Shown in pieces: positions 41,885 through 42,431 of a stretch of 42,431 nt of DNA (its first letter is position 1; the number at the start of each line of letters is the position of its first letter). This DNA comes from Mangrovicoccus algicola (GTDB lineage Bacteria; Pseudomonadota; Alphaproteobacteria; Rhodobacterales; Rhodobacteraceae). The translations under genes and the position numbers were made by a program. The DNA lies in the NCBI RefSeq assembly GCF_014903745.1, contig NZ_JACVXA010000046.1, positions 1 through 42,431 of the forward strand. Direction: 5' to 3'. The notes below the pieces were generated by a model. That model saw only the letters and a program-made list of their open reading frames with translations. It was not told the DNA's origin and ran no database searches.

Positions 41885-42431
41885 TCAGCCGAACATGCCG
41901 ACGGCGCGCCCGAGCAGCATGAAGGCGCGGCCGCTGCGGGTCTCGGCCAGGCGGACCAGGGTGGCATCCTCCATCTTCTCGGCGCGCGCGGCCAGCATCA
42001 GGTCGAAATGGCGCAGGAAATGGTGCACGGCATCGCGGAAGACCGGGTCCTCGCGCAGCGCCGCGCCGCAGGTGGCCAGCGCCCCGGGGTCGCGGATGCC
42101 GCCCAGGGCCGAGAGCGCGCCGCCGCGTTCGCCCGCCGCGAAGCGCCGCCAGAGTTCGGGGCGCGGATGGTCCGGCGGCAGGTCGTCCATGTAGAGCCCC
42201 GCCTGGGACAGGAGCGTCAGAGCATCCTGCGCGGCCTGCACCAGCGGGGCGGTGCGCGGGGATTTCAGCGCCAGGCGCAGCGCGCGGAACCCGTCGGTAT
42301 CCTCCGGGTCCTGCGGGAAGTTCAGCGCGTGCAGGAAATCCGCGATGGTCAGCGGCGGCGGCGGCGGCGCGGCCCCGAGGGCAAGGCTGCCCTGGCCGGT
42401 GCCCGCCGCGGCGGCGCCGGGGGGCGTGTCG
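41885..42431 (-). CDS. Conserved hypothetical protein, N-terminus beyond the window
   Basis: The frame is open from the stop at 41885 to the end of the window, so at least 182 C-terminal residues are present and the true start lies outside. A polyproline/alanine linker encoded by a GGC repeat (around 42350-42375) precedes a helical domain of about 155 residues. That domain has recognisable repeats of charged helices (DFLHALNFPQDPEDTDGFRAL...HFLRHFDLMLAARAEKMEDATLVRLAETRSGRAFMLL). No catalytic motif is seen and I do not recognise the family. A GTG at 42241 could serve as an internal start, but the coding character continues upstream. Confidence 0.6.
   Translation of the reverse strand, partial: DTPPGAAAAGTGQGSLALGAAPPPPPLTIADFLHALNFPQDPEDTDGFRALRLALKSPRTAPLVQAAQDALTLLSQAGLYMDDLPPDHPRPELWRRFAAGERGGALSALGGIRDPGALATCGAALREDPVFRDAVHHFLRHFDLMLAARAEKMEDATLVRLAETRSGRAFMLLGRAVGMFG

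Noticed and set aside
42350-42375. GGC trinucleotide run considered as a regulatory repeat
   Set aside because: It is in frame within the partial gene at the window end and simply encodes a proline-rich linker.

Overview
This 42.4-kb window is ordinary chromosomal DNA from a GC-rich alphaproteobacterium. It is most likely a member of the Rhodobacterales (Rhodobacteraceae/Paracoccaceae). Several features point that way: an aa3-type cytochrome oxidase subunit IV microprotein, an NDUFAF7-type methyltransferase, the Hsp20-DUF1150 pair, a VPLPA-CTERM sorted protease, a TIGR02186 protein with a TauE/SafE exporter, a BMP-type nucleoside transporter, and a perfect Irr-type iron control element. I see no insertion sequence, prophage, CRISPR array, rRNA or tRNA. 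Genes are tightly packed and often overlap by 1-14 nt. Three genes appear to use TTG starts, one GTG-started gene is clear, and one gene appears to use CTG.

Layout. 0.4-4.9 kb: a small glycine-zipper lipoprotein, an OmpR-type two-component pair, a periplasmic YfdX-family protein and two small envelope proteins. 5.1-10.1 kb: housekeeping genes lepA, a Prx5-type peroxiredoxin, rsmD and map, plus a secreted trypsin-like protease. 10.2-16.6 kb: a minus-strand run comprising a BMP-family binding protein, an ATPase, two permeases, a TauE/SafE exporter and a TIGR02186 protein. 16.8-18.4 kb: a nfu-tsaB-rimI operon behind an iron-responsive promoter. 18.5-22.1 kb: a universal stress protein, a class IV aminotransferase, a lipoprotein, trpS and a catalytically dead-looking rhomboid.

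22.3-26.4 kb holds the most unusual system: circularly permuted ATP-grasp, alpha-E, transglutaminase-like and Anbu (ancestral proteasome-like) genes on one strand. The Anbu protease keeps its Thr/Asp/Lys active site. The transglutaminase-like protein appears to have lost its catalytic cysteine. 26.6-31.3 kb: a GNAT acetyltransferase, purEK, a DUF465 protein, an Hsp20-DUF1150 operon with a textbook sigma-32 promoter and a possible RNA thermometer, a secreted protein and trxB. 31.5-36.2 kb: an Lrp/AsnC regulator, the lgt-methyltransferase-pgeF operon, a UbiK-like protein and a Sua5-type t6A enzyme. 36.3-42.4 kb: a DmdC-like acyl-CoA dehydrogenase, an MBL hydrolase, the cytochrome oxidase microprotein, a Tat/lipobox protein, azlCD, mobA and a truncated gene at the window edge.

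Main points for follow-up: the Anbu/ATP-grasp operon with its cysteine-less transglutaminase, the pseudo-rhomboid, the Irr box directly upstream of the -35 of nfu-tsaB-rimI, the heat-shock promoter with a Shine-Dalgarno-masking hairpin, and a 19-bp palindrome in a convergent intergenic region. All statements come from reading the sequence and from general family knowledge. No database search was run.
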